NCBI GenBank assembly: GCA_945866165.1
Contig: CAMBGO010000106.1
Coordinates: 1 to 7,761, forward strand
Length of the DNA: 7,761 nt
DNA from: Chitinophaga pinensis
Lineage (GTDB): Bacteria > Bacteroidota > Bacteroidia > Chitinophagales > Chitinophagaceae
Direction of reading: 5' to 3'
Notes under the pieces: generated by a model
What the model was told of the DNA's origin: nothing
Seen by the model: only the letters and a program-made list of their open reading frames with translations
The model's database searches: none
Program-made: the position numbers and the translations under genes
In this document: in pieces, positions 1 through 7,761 of the stretch
How positions within the stretch are numbered: position 1 is the first letter of the stretch
How the letters are laid out: each line of letters starts with the position of its first letter

Positions 1-300
1 CTTTGAGATAAGTACATAATCACCTTCTTGGTCTATTGTTAGGTATTTATCAATAAACTTACTTTCGCGAAGCCCAAGCACCTTACTAATCCGCTTGATA
101 TCAGGGGTCTTAAATCGAGGTGAATACCCCTTACAACAATTGCCACAAGAAAGGCAATCAATCTTTTCAAATGCAGCTTCATGCAAATCAGGAAGTACTT
201 TTAAAACAGCATTTTTATTTGCTTTTGCAAGGAAGTCCTTATATACCTTAGCGCGCTCCTTAGACTTAATTTCCCAATTGACAAGAACTGATTCTGGCAT
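1..300 (-). CDS. YkgJ-type cysteine-cluster (putative zinc/iron-chelating) protein, N-terminal part, truncated by window edge
   Basis: The minus strand is open from an ATG at 298-300 to the left edge, giving 100 codons with no stop, so the C-terminus lies outside the window. The translation starts MPESVLVNWEIKSKERAK. It contains a CX2CX2CC cluster (C49, C52, C55, C56, read as CLSCGNCCKGY), followed by a segment of the type PRFKTPDIKRISKVLGL. This cysteine pattern followed by a 'T..DI.RI...LG' stretch is the hallmark of the YkgJ / UPF0153 family, whose cysteines are thought to bind zinc or iron; the biochemical role is not established. The N-terminus is charged and shows no signal peptide, so a cytoplasmic protein is likely. 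No clear Shine-Dalgarno sequence precedes the ATG. The gene is divergent from gcvP and shares the 180-bp intergenic region with it. Family assignment is fairly sure; function is unknown. Confidence 0.8.
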   Translation of the reverse strand, partial: MPESVLVNWEIKSKERAKVYKDFLAKANKNAVLKVLPDLHEAAFEKIDCLSCGNCCKGYSPRFKTPDIKRISKVLGLRESKFIDKYLTIDQEGDYVLISK

Positions 301-366
301 AATACGAAGTTACATGAAATGATTTTTAACAACATGGAAAGAATCCAGGAAAGATGTTTCACCATT

Positions 367-395
367 TAATCCACATTTGCAATTATTCATCCACA
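367..395 (+). repeat. Two direct repeats resembling DnaA boxes, exactly 20 bp apart
   Basis: TAATCCACA (367-375) and TCATCCACA (387-395) share ATCCACA; the similarity extends to TCCACAnTTG in both copies (370-379 and 390-399). The start-to-start distance is 20 bp, close to two helical turns, so a bound dimer or pair of proteins would sit on one face of the DNA. Each 9-mer differs from the DnaA-box consensus TTATCCACA at one position. Function is unproven: they could be operator half-sites for either flanking gene, DnaA sites, or chance in AT-rich DNA. Confidence 0.3.
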
Positions 396-423
396 ATTGA
401 CGGATATACTCAGCCTATCTGTT

Positions 424-431
424 TAAATTTG
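424..431 (+). promoter_or_regulatory. Candidate Bacteroidota-type -7 promoter element for gcvP
   Basis: TAAATTTG at 424-431 matches the Bacteroidota -7 consensus TAnnTTTG at every fixed position. A TTG trinucleotide at 397-399 could be the -33 partner, but the 24-nt gap is slightly longer than usual, which weakens the call. Transcription would begin near 438 and give a leader of about 40 nt before the gcvP ATG at 481. The region 440-480 has no clear Shine-Dalgarno motif, as is common in this phylum. Confidence 0.4.
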
Positions 432-480
432 CAGATAACTCCCAATGTAATTTTTAAGCTATAAACAACCCCCGATTTTC

Positions 481-3363
481 ATGAACATAATTGATAGCCA
501 ACAACACGAATTCAAGCAAAGACATATTGGACCATCGCCAATTGAAGAAAAAGAAATGTTGAAGTATATTGGAGTCAATAACCTAGATGAGCTCGTGTTG
601 AAAACAGTACCAGAAAACATCAAATCGGCAGGTGATCTGAAGTTGCCAGAAGCCATGAGCGAAGCTGCTTATCTAGAGCACATAAGGGAAATTGGTAATA
701 AAAATATCATAGCAAAAAACTTTATAGGTCAAGGTTACTATGGGACGCATACGCCGAGTGTAATACTTAGAAATATTTTTGAAAATCCAGGATGGTACAC
801 ACAATACACGCCCTATCAAGCTGAAATAGCACAAGGAAGATTAGAAAGCCTGTTGAATTTTCAAACAATGGTAAGTGATCTTACAGCACTTCCTATTGCA
901 AATGCATCGTTGCTTGATGAGGCTACAGCAGCGGCAGAGGCCATGACCATGTTCTTCAATGCACTTAATAAACAAGATGATATTGAAAGACCAAGGTTCT
1001 TTGTAGATCAAGAATGTTTCCCGCAAACCATTGATCTGTTATTTACAAGAGCTGCTCCTGTTGGAATTGAAATCATTATCGGAAATGCCGCTACCGCAAC
1101 AATTGACAATAGCTACTTCGGCGCCATACTTCAATACCCTAATGATAAAGGAGATTTGATTGACCATAGAACATTCATCAACATGGTTCATGAAAACGGT
1201 GGCTACGTTGTTATGACTACCGATTTACTTGCTCTAACCTTGCTGACTCCTCCGGGGGAACTTGGAGCAGATGCAGCTTGCGGATCAGCACAACGTTTTG
1301 GTGTTCCACTTGGTAATGGAGGTCCACATGCTGCCTTTTTTGCAACCAAAGATGAATTCAAAAGAAGTATTCCTGGAAGAATTATTGGAATTAGCATTGA
1401 TGCTGATGGTAATAGGGCATTGAGAATGGCTCTTCAAACAAGAGAACAGCACATCAAAAGAGAAAAGGCAACCTCAAATATTTGTACAGCCCAGGCCTTG
1501 TTGGCCAACATGGCTGCTATGTTTGCTGTTTATCATGGTCCTGAAGGATTGAAAAAAATTGCAAAAAGAATTTCTATGTATGCTCAGTCAACTTCAACCG
1601 CATTGAAGTCAATGGGATACACAATCCACAATCAATATTTTTTTGATACAATCACCATCAATACAAATAATGCCAAACAGATTTTTCAACATGCGTTAGA
1701 AAAAAATATCAATATTCGATTTATTGATAGTAGTCATCTTGGTATAAGTTTTGATGAAACATCTGACATCAACAGCATCACCGCCCTCTTATCATGTTTT
1801 AGTGAAGGGGAGATACCTAAATTTATTTTGACTGAAACAGAGCATCTTTCAAATATCCCCACAACATTAACCCGAACCTCTACCTATTTGATTCACCCTG
1901 TATTCAATTCGTACCAAAGCGAAAGCAAAATGATGCGCTACATCAAGTCGCTAGAGAATAAAGATCTTTCATTGAATACATCCATGATATCACTTGGAAG
2001 TTGCACCATGAAACTCAATGCAGCATCGGAGATGATCCCTCTAAGCTGGGCTTGTTGGAGCCAAATACACCCATTTGCACCAGCATCGCAAACGCTGGGA
2101 TACAAACAGATACTAGATGAACTGTCAGATTACCTTTGTGAGGTTACAGGCTTTGATGCTTGTAGCCTTCAACCGAATAGTGGTGCGCAAGGAGAATATG
2201 CAGGATTGCTTACCATTCGTGAGTACCACCTTTCAAGAGGTGACCATCATCGCAATGTTATGCTGATACCAATTTCAGCACATGGTACCAATCCCGCGTC
2301 TGCTGTGATGGCAGGCATGAAGGTGGTGGTGGTAAAAGCCTTGGAAAACGGATATATTGATGTCCAAGACTTAGAAGAAAAAGCAACTCTCCATAGTGAA
2401 AATCTTGCAGGCCTCATGATTACTTATCCAAGTACTTATGGTGTATATGAAGAGACGGTAATAGATATAACAAATAGTATACACAAGCACGGGGGACAAG
2501 TATACATGGATGGTGCTAATATGAATGCACAAGTGGGATTGACAGCACCGGGATTAATTGGCGCTGATGTTTGCCATTTAAATCTGCATAAAACATTTGC
2601 AATTCCACATGGTGGTGGCGGACCAGGTATGGGCCCAATTTGTGTGAAGTCACACCTAGCGCCATTCTTACCAGGACATACACAATTTCACACTGATAAA
2701 TTGGAACGTAATAATGGAACAAATGCAGTAAGTGGAGCACCCTATGGAAGTGCGAGCATTTTACTAATCAGTTATGCCTACATTAGAATGCTTGGTTATG
2801 ATGGATTGAAACTCGCAACTGAATACGCCATTTTAAATGCAAATTATATGAGGGCCAGGCTACAAGGTCATTACGATGTGTTGTATTTGGGGAAAAACGC
2901 AACATGTGCCCATGAATTCATTGTGGATCTTCGTCCATTTAAAAAATCAGCTGATATTGAAGCAGAAGACATTGCTAAAAGATTGATAGATTTCGGCTTT
3001 CACGCACCCACATTGAGCTTTCCAGTACCTGGTACGGTGATGATTGAACCTACGGAAAGTGAAGACAAAGGAGAGTTGGATCGTTTTTGTGATGCATTAA
3101 TTTCAATCAGAAAGGAGATCAAGGAAATTGAAGAAGACAAGGCTGATAAAAAAGACAATATTTTAAAAAGAGCTCCACATACCCATCATGTAATTTGTGG
3201 TGACGAATGGGATCGACCTTATAGCAGACAAAAAGCTGCCTTTCCTGCTGAATGGGTGAAATATGGTAAATTCTGGCCAAGCATTGCAAGGGTTAATAAC
3301 ACATATGGTGATAGAAACCTTGTCTGTACTTGTGAACCAGTTAGTAGTTACGAAGAACAATAA
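481..3363 (+). CDS. gcvP: Glycine dehydrogenase (decarboxylating), glycine cleavage system P-protein, single-chain form
   Basis: GcvP is the PLP enzyme that decarboxylates glycine and passes the aminomethyl group to the lipoyl arm of GcvH, the first step of the glycine cleavage system in the cytoplasm. At 960 residues the protein is full length for the fused form, combining the halves that are separate as GcvPA and GcvPB in other bacteria. Family signatures appear in order: RHIGPS near the N-terminus, GYYGTHTP (85-92), the ENPGWYTQYTPYQAE block from 101, GSAQRFGVPLGNGGPHAA from 268, and REQHIKREKATSNICTAQA from 321. The C-terminal half has GSCTMK (506-511) and the PLP-lysine motif NLHKTFAIPHGGGGPG with the Schiff-base lysine at K704. 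The ending CTCEPVSSYEEQ is typical. The ATG at 481 was chosen because the conserved N-terminal motif follows directly; no strong Shine-Dalgarno is visible. gcvT and gcvH are not adjacent, so the system is dispersed in this genome. No missing catalytic residue was noticed. Confidence 0.97.
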   Translation: MNIIDSQQHEFKQRHIGPSPIEEKEMLKYIGVNNLDELVLKTVPENIKSAGDLKLPEAMSEAAYLEHIREIGNKNIIAKNFIGQGYYGTHTPSVILRNIFENPGWYTQYTPYQAEIAQGRLESLLNFQTMVSDLTALPIANASLLDEATAAAEAMTMFFNALNKQDDIERPRFFVDQECFPQTIDLLFTRAAPVGIEIIIGNAATATIDNSYFGAILQYPNDKGDLIDHRTFINMVHENGGYVVMTTDLLALTLLTPPGELGADAACGSAQRFGVPLGNGGPHAAFFATKDEFKRSIPGRIIGISIDADGNRALRMALQTREQHIKREKATSNICTAQALLANMAAMFAVYHGPEGLKKIAKRISMYAQSTSTALKSMGYTIHNQYFFDTITINTNNAKQIFQHALEKNINIRFIDSSHLGISFDETSDINSITALLSCFSEGEIPKFILTETEHLSNIPTTLTRTSTYLIHPVFNSYQSESKMMRYIKSLENKDLSLNTSMISLGSCTMKLNAASEMIPLSWACWSQIHPFAPASQTLGYKQILDELSDYLCEVTGFDACSLQPNSGAQGEYAGLLTIREYHLSRGDHHRNVMLIPISAHGTNPASAVMAGMKVVVVKALENGYIDVQDLEEKATLHSENLAGLMITYPSTYGVYEETVIDITNSIHKHGGQVYMDGANMNAQVGLTAPGLIGADVCHLNLHKTFAIPHGGGGPGMGPICVKSHLAPFLPGHTQFHTDKLERNNGTNAVSGAPYGSASILLISYAYIRMLGYDGLKLATEYAILNANYMRARLQGHYDVLYLGKNATCAHEFIVDLRPFKKSADIEAEDIAKRLIDFGFHAPTLSFPVPGTVMIEPTESEDKGELDRFCDALISIRKEIKEIEEDKADKKDNILKRAPHTHHVICGDEWDRPYSRQKAAFPAEWVKYGKFWPSIARVNNTYGDRNLVCTCEPVSSYEEQ

Positions 3364-3415
3364 AACGATTGCATCAAAAGATTTTTTTTGCCATTTGAAA
3401 ATACATCATCATTTG

Positions 3416-3433
3416 TTCGTAAATTTAAACGAA
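3416..3433. repeat. Imperfect palindrome in the gcvP-gltB spacer
   Basis: TTCGT (3416-3420) and ACGAA (3429-3433) are perfect 5-bp inverted arms around an 8-nt AT-only centre. It lies just upstream of the candidate gltB -35 element, where an operator could sit. The stem is too short and AT-rich for an intrinsic terminator and no U-tract follows. A T8 run at 3382-3389 lies upstream of this palindrome and has no GC-rich stem before it, so no terminator for gcvP can be supported in this spacer. Confidence 0.25.
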
Positions 3434-3437
3434 TCGA

Positions 3438-3466
3438 TTGAGTTATCTTAGAATCTATTCTATAAT
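3438..3466 (+). promoter_or_regulatory. Candidate sigma70-like promoter for gltB
   Basis: TTGAGT (3438-3443) and a perfect TATAAT (3461-3466) are separated by exactly 17 nt, the classical vegetative spacing. The predicted start is near 3473, giving a leader of about 34 nt. This is the E. coli-style pattern rather than the TAnnTTTG form usual in Bacteroidota, so its use in this host is uncertain. A nearby TAAATTTA at 3420-3427 misses the Bacteroidota consensus only at its last base and is an alternative. Confidence 0.4.
3449..3462. repeat. Perfect inverted repeat overlapping the gltB promoter candidate
   Basis: TAGAAT and ATTCTA are perfect 6-bp inverted arms with a 2-nt centre. The palindrome fills most of the -35/-10 spacer and runs into the TATAAT box, a position where a repressor would block transcription. 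No specific regulator is suggested by the motif, and AT-rich DNA makes such palindromes by chance fairly often. Confidence 0.3.
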
Positions 3467-3506
3467 AGTACAATTTATTTAGATATTTTCAAATACGAGA
3501 AGCGAT

Positions 3507-4946
3507 ATGGAAAAAAATCTGGGTTTATACAGGTCAGAATTCGAAAGAGATGCATGCGGAATTGGTTTCGTTGCAAATCTCAAAGGCAACAAAAATCATC
3601 AAATTATCAGTGATGCACTAACCATTTTGGAGAATATGGAGCACAGGGGTGCATGTGGTTGTGAAAATAATACTGGTGATGGCGCAGGTATTCTAATTCA
3701 AATCCCCCATGCCTTCTTTTTTGATGAATGTTTGAAACTTGGTGTACATCTTCCTTCTTTCGGAAAATATGGAGTTGGATCAATATTTTTTCCAAAAGAA
3801 GTAAGGTTAAGAGAAGAATGCAGGGATATTTTTATCAGAACTGCAGAAGAGCTTGGAATGGAAATTTTAGCTTGGAGAAAAGTACCCATAAATCCCGATG
3901 GCATAGGCTTCACAGCAAGGTCTGTTGAGCCTGAAATTGAACAAGTGTTCATCTCCTGCCCAGATCATATTACAGATCCCATTGCATTTGAGAGAAAGCT
4001 TTTCATCCTAAGAAACTACTCCTCACATTTAATAAATAATACAGTAAAGAAAGATCCCATTGGATTTTACATTGCTTCGCTTTCATTCAAGGTTATTGTT
4101 TACAAGGGGCAACTTACTAGTATGCAATTGAGGTCATACTATCCTGATCTTAGCAATAAAAAAATGGTAAGTGCGTTGGGTCTTATTCATTCAAGATTTG
4201 CAACAAATACGTTTCCTTCATGGAAATTGGCTCAACCATTTAGGTATATCGCACACAATGGAGAAATAAATACACTGCAAGGAAACCTGAACTGGATTAA
4301 AACAAATGAAAAGGGGTACACATCACCATATTTTTCAAAAGAAGAAATGGAAATGCTATTGCCTATTGTGTCTAATAACCAAAGTGATTCAGCCAGTTTA
4401 GATAATATGATTGAATTACTCACTCTTACTGGAAGATCCCTTCCACATGTTATGATGATGTTGATTCCAGAGGCCTGGGATGGAAACGAAAGTATGGATC
4501 CAGTTAAGAAGGCATTCTATGAATTTCATGCTTCCATCATGGAACCATGGGATGGGCCGGCATCAATATCATTCACAGATGGCCGCATTATTGGAGCAAC
4601 ACTTGATAGAAACGGGTTGCGTCCATCAAGATATTGCGTTACTTCAGACGACCGCATTATTATGGCATCTGAAACCGGCGTACTTCCCATAGATCCATCG
4701 TTAATTATAGAAAAAGGAAGGCTTCAGCCAGGAAAAATGTTTGTGGTTGATATAGAGGAAGGAAGAATCATAAGTGATGATGAACTAAAAGGAAATATTT
4801 GTGGCAACAAGCCTTATTCAGAATGGTTGAATAAATATAAAATCAGGCTGAATGAACTACCCGAACCAAGGGTTTCGTTTACACACCTCGAAACGGATCA
4901 GGTTTTAAATACCAGAAGGCGTTTGGCTTTAGCTCTGAAGATTTAG
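3507..4946 (+). CDS. gltB: Glutamate synthase large subunit, N-terminal open segment (glutaminase domain), ends at a frameshift
   Basis: This is the amidotransferase part of GltB, which hydrolyses glutamine and feeds ammonia through a tunnel to 2-oxoglutarate. The start MEKNLGLYRSEFERDACGIGF gives a 16-residue propeptide before C17, the expected N-terminal nucleophile exposed by processing in this class II glutaminase family. Further motifs are HRGACGCENNTGDGAG (46-61), HSRFATNTFPSW (228-239) and HNGEINTLQGN (250-260). GAGAAG at 3497-3502 is a weak, close Shine-Dalgarno-like stretch. GltB-like sequence continues through PEPRVSFTHLETDQV (ending at V466), after which the frame reads LNTRRRLALALKI and stops at TAG 4944-4946. 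That tail is not GltB-like; the family sequence resumes in the -1 frame (YQKAFGFSSEDL). The 479-codon product would have the glutaminase domain but no FMN or iron-sulfur domain. I treat it as the 5' part of one gltB gene of about 1500 codons. Confidence 0.9.
   Translation: MEKNLGLYRSEFERDACGIGFVANLKGNKNHQIISDALTILENMEHRGACGCENNTGDGAGILIQIPHAFFFDECLKLGVHLPSFGKYGVGSIFFPKEVRLREECRDIFIRTAEELGMEILAWRKVPINPDGIGFTARSVEPEIEQVFISCPDHITDPIAFERKLFILRNYSSHLINNTVKKDPIGFYIASLSFKVIVYKGQLTSMQLRSYYPDLSNKKMVSALGLIHSRFATNTFPSWKLAQPFRYIAHNGEINTLQGNLNWIKTNEKGYTSPYFSKEEMEMLLPIVSNNQSDSASLDNMIELLTLTGRSLPHVMMMLIPEAWDGNESMDPVKKAFYEFHASIMEPWDGPASISFTDGRIIGATLDRNGLRPSRYCVTSDDRIIMASETGVLPIDPSLIIEKGRLQPGKMFVVDIEEGRIISDDELKGNICGNKPYSEWLNKYKIRLNELPEPRVSFTHLETDQVLNTRRRLALALKI
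4902..4910 (+). other. gltB: Frameshift point in gltB: one-base indel or -1 slippery site (T TTA AAT)
   Basis: The bases GTTTTAAAT read V-L-N in the upstream frame. The conserved downstream frame begins TAC CAG AAG at 4910, so a -1 shift is needed. One extra T in the T4 run (4903-4906) would restore V-F-K-Y-Q-K-A-F-G, and one extra A would give V-L-K-Y. The bases 4904-4910 also fit the X XXY YYZ slippery heptamer in the correct phase, with both tRNAs able to re-pair on TTT AAA. The zero-frame stop follows 33 nt later. I see no strong stem-loop at the usual distance downstream and no AGGAGG-like stimulator upstream. An F-K-Y coding stretch that loses one T produces this heptamer automatically, so the motif alone does not prove programming. 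Confidence 0.85.
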
Positions 4947-7761
4947 ATAATATCATTGCCCCAATGGCTGTTGATGGGAAAGAGCCAATTGGCTCTATGG
5001 GAACAGACGTGCCCTTGGCTGTCTTAAGTGACCAACCACAACACTTGAGTAGTTATTTCAAACAACTATTTGCACAGGTAACAAACCCCCCAATTGATCC
5101 AATTAGAGAAAGACTGGTGATGTCACTTGCCACATTCATTGGCAACAATGGAAACATGCTTTTAGAAGATCCTTTGAGTTGTCATACAGTGGCATTAAAA
5201 CATCCTGTATTAACTAACCATGATCTTGAAAAAATCAGGAGTATCGACACAGGAGTTTTTCAAGCTAAAACATTACAGTGTTATTTTAGGGCAGATGGAA
5301 AAGCAGGAACACTTAAAAAAGCATTAGATAGGATTTGTAGATATGCGGTAGATGCAGTTGAAGATGGTTTTGAAGTACTTATTTTACAAGACCGCGCAAT
5401 TGACTCGGAACACGCCCCCATCCCTTCCCTACTGGCCACGTCAGCAATTCACCACCACCTTATCAGAAAAGGATACCGTGGAAAAGTTGGTATCATTGTA
5501 GAAGCGGGAGATGTTTGGGAAGTCCATCACTTTGCTTGTCTGATTGCCTTTGGTGCTACTGCAATCAATCCTTATCTCGCCCTCTCATCAATCAGAGACA
5601 TGCAAATTGGAGGCAAAATTGATAAACAATTAGACCCTGATAAACTCAAGAAAAATTATATCAAGGCTGTTAATGACGGATTGTTAAAGGTGTTTTCAAA
5701 GATGGGCATATCCACCTTTCAATCATATCATGGAGCACAAATTTTTGAAATCATTGGATTGAATAAGGATGTAATTGATAAATATTTCACTGGTGCCGTA
5801 TCGAGAATTGAAGGCATGGGACTGGATGAAATTGCAAGGGAATCACTTGTGAAGCACCAACTTGGTTTCAGTAGAAAATCAATTCCAGTTGACAGGCTTC
5901 CTGTTGGAGGAGTTTATCAATGGAAAAGAAAAGGAGAATTTCATTTGTTCAATCCACAAACAATTCACTTACTCCAACATTCAACTAGAACAGGAGATTT
6001 TTCTATATTCAAAAAATATTCAAAACTTGTAAACGAGCAAAGTGAAAAAGCTTGCACACTAAGAGGGTTATTTGAATTCAATCCAAACAGACCTGCAATA
6101 TCAATTGATGAGGTTGAATCTGCAGAAAATATCTACAAAAGATTTGCAACTGGGGCAATGTCATTTGGCTCCATTTCTTGGGAAGCACATACAACACTAG
6201 CTATTGCAATGAATAGGCTCGGTGGAAAAAGTAATACAGGTGAGGGTGGTGAAGATGAGATCCGATATAAGCTGTTGGAAAATGGAGACTCAATGCGGTC
6301 TTCCATAAAACAAGTTGCATCGGCTCGTTTTGGTGTAACAAGTCAATATTTAACCGAGGCGGAAGAATTACAAATAAAAATGGCCCAGGGTGCAAAGCCA
6401 GGTGAAGGCGGACAACTTCCTGGTCATAAAGTTGATGATTGGATTGGAAAGGTAAGGTATTCAACACCTGGTGTTGGGTTGATATCTCCACCTCCACACC
6501 ACGATATTTATTCAATAGAAGATCTAGCACAATTGATTTATGACCTGAAGAATGCAAATCGAAAAGCAAGAATAAGTGTAAAACTTGTTTCAAAGGCAGG
6601 TGTGGGAACAATTGCAGCCGGTGTTGCCAAAGCCAAAGCTGACGTAGTACTAGTTTCAGGCAATGATGGTGGCACAGGGGCTTCTCCAATCAGTTCAATT
6701 AGGCATGCAGGATTGCCTTGGGAATTGGGACTTGCAGAAGCACATCAAACACTTGTGAAAAACAAACTGAGAAGCAGGGTTGTATTGCAAACTGATGGAC
6801 AATTGAAAACGGGAAGGGATATTGCAATCGCAACATTATTAGGTGCAGAAGAATGGGGTGTTGCAACTGCAGCATTGGTTGTGGAAGGGTGTATCCTAAT
6901 GAGAAAATGTCATCTAAATACTTGCCCAGTTGGTGTTGCAACCCAAGATCCAGAATTGAGAAAACGATTTAATGGCGCTGCAGAATATGTTGTAAACTTT
7001 ATACATTTTCTCACCAAAGAATTAAGAGAAATAATGGCTGAGCTTGGATATAAAACAATAAATGAAATGGTGGGACAGGTTGATGCTTTAAAAACAAGGG
7101 ATGATATTAAGCATTGGAAATACAGCGGTTTAAATTTATCTCCAATACTATATAAAGAACCAGCAGATGCATACACTGGTCTATACAAACAAGAAGATCA
7201 AGATCATGGCATTGCCAATGTATTGGATTGGAAAATAATCGAACAATCAAAGCCAGCATTAGAAAATGGAACTCCTGTAAAACTTGAATTTAATATTCGG
7301 AATATTGACAGGTCGTTGGGAACCATGTTGAGCAATGAGATTACAAAAAAATATGGTGCATTGGGATTGCCCGACAACAATATTCACATTCTATTCAAAG
7401 GCACAGCTGGCCAAAGCTTTGGCGCTTTCAATACAAAAGGTGTAACACTCGAACTTGAAGGCGATGCAAATGACTATTTCGGTAAAGGATTAAGTGGAGC
7501 AAGGTTAATAATCTACCCTCCTAAAGAAGCCCCTTTCATTGCAGAAGAAAATATTTTGATTGGCAACACAGCCTTCTATGGTGCGACTAGTGGAAATGGA
7601 TTTATTAGAGGAAAAGCTGGAGAACGATTTGCTGTAAGAAATTCAGGAGCAAATGCTGTTGTAGAAGGAGTTGGAGATCATGGATGTGAATACATGACAG
7701 GAGGAAAAGTTGTAGTATTAGGTGATACAGGAAGAAATTTTGCAGCTGGCATGAGTGGCGG
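4910..7761 (+). CDS. gltB: Glutamate synthase large subunit, central, FMN/iron-sulfur and GXGXG domains, -1 frame, truncated by window edge
   Basis: The frame is open from 4910 to the right edge (950 codons; residues 469-1418 of a joined protein). It carries the rest of GltB, which reductively transfers ammonia to 2-oxoglutarate using electrons from the small subunit GltD. The central domain starts with YQKAFGFSSEDLDNIIAPMA and EPIGSMGTD. The FMN-binding synthase domain shows GAMSFGS (883-889), KPGEGGQLPGHK from 964 and SGNDGGTGASP around 1052. The 3Fe-4S cluster ligands are C1129, C1135 and C1140 (CX5CX4C). The GXGXG beta-helix domain begins near GTAGQSFG (1299) and breaks off at NFAAGMSGG; about 80-100 residues are missing off the edge. 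The first in-frame ATG is 4964-4966, only 17 nt after the upstream stop, with no Shine-Dalgarno; conserved sequence upstream of it (from YQKAFGF) argues for an originally continuous gene. All visible cofactor residues are intact and no second frameshift was found. gltD is not in the window. Confidence 0.92.

Larger units (their letters stand above)
301..480. other. Divergent intergenic region between the YkgJ-type gene and gcvP
   Basis: This AT-rich 180-bp stretch separates two divergent starts and must hold the promoters of both. I see a TAAATTTG element pointing toward gcvP and a pair of near-identical direct repeats, both listed separately. I find no small gene with convincing coding signal. 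There is no glycine-riboswitch-like purine-rich core upstream of gcvP. No match to TAnnTTTG was found pointing toward the minus-strand gene. Confidence 0.7.

Noticed and set aside
95..322. Plus-strand 75-codon open frame over the left edge
   Set aside because: It lies antisense to the clearly recognisable YkgJ-type gene, has no family resemblance, and its length is expected by chance.
301..480. Glycine riboswitch upstream of gcvP
   Set aside because: The leader is short and AT-rich and lacks the conserved purine-rich core and paired tandem aptamer layout of glycine riboswitches.
3364..3400. Intrinsic terminator after gcvP based on the T8 run at 3382-3389
   Set aside because: No GC-containing stem precedes the T run; only a few A residues pair with it and the loop would be too small.
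3263..3451. Plus-strand 62-codon open frame across the end of gcvP
   Set aside because: It begins inside gcvP in another frame, has no start signal and no recognisable protein features.
4480..4692. Plus-strand 70-codon open frame inside gltB, and a possible second frameshift there
   Set aside because: The main frame holds conserved GltB sequence through this stretch, so this is a shadow frame and not a second break.
6201..6689. Minus-strand 162-codon open frame
   Set aside because: It is antisense to the FMN domain of gltB; the His/Leu-rich composition is that of a codon shadow, and gltB motifs on the plus strand are unambiguous.

Overview
The window is chromosomal housekeeping DNA. It comes from an AT-rich bacterium, most likely a member of the Bacteroidota. 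Three things point there: starts without a clear Shine-Dalgarno sequence, a TAnnTTTG-type promoter element ahead of gcvP, and the style of the encoded proteins. The phylum is an inference; no rRNA or lineage marker is present.

Layout. Positions 1-300 (minus strand) hold the N-terminal 100 codons of a YkgJ-type cysteine-cluster protein that runs off the left edge. A 180-bp divergent intergenic region (301-480) follows. Positions 481-3363 (plus) carry a complete single-chain gcvP, the glycine decarboxylase P-protein of 960 residues. A 143-bp spacer (3364-3506) has no convincing terminator but contains a sigma70-like promoter candidate and two short palindromes. From 3507 to the right edge lies gltB, the large subunit of glutamate synthase. 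It lacks only its last roughly 80-100 codons, which lie beyond the window.

The most notable feature is that gltB is not one open frame. The frame starting at 3507 stops at 4944-4946 after 479 codons. The conserved GltB sequence continues without interruption in the -1 frame from about 4907-4910 to the end of the window. The break coincides with a run of four T followed by three A (4903-4909). One missing T (or A) there explains it completely. The same bases form an in-phase T TTA AAT heptamer, the pattern of a -1 ribosomal slippery site. A sequencing or assembly indel, a real one-base mutation, and slippage-rescued or programmed frameshifting all fit the sequence. The plain indel is the simplest explanation.

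Functional link. GcvP releases CO2 and, through the glycine cleavage system, leads to ammonia. GltB with its partner GltD makes glutamate from glutamine and 2-oxoglutarate. Both genes belong to amino-nitrogen metabolism, but they appear to be separately promoted neighbours rather than a demonstrated operon. I see no mobile element, CRISPR array, tRNA, rRNA or novel defence system.
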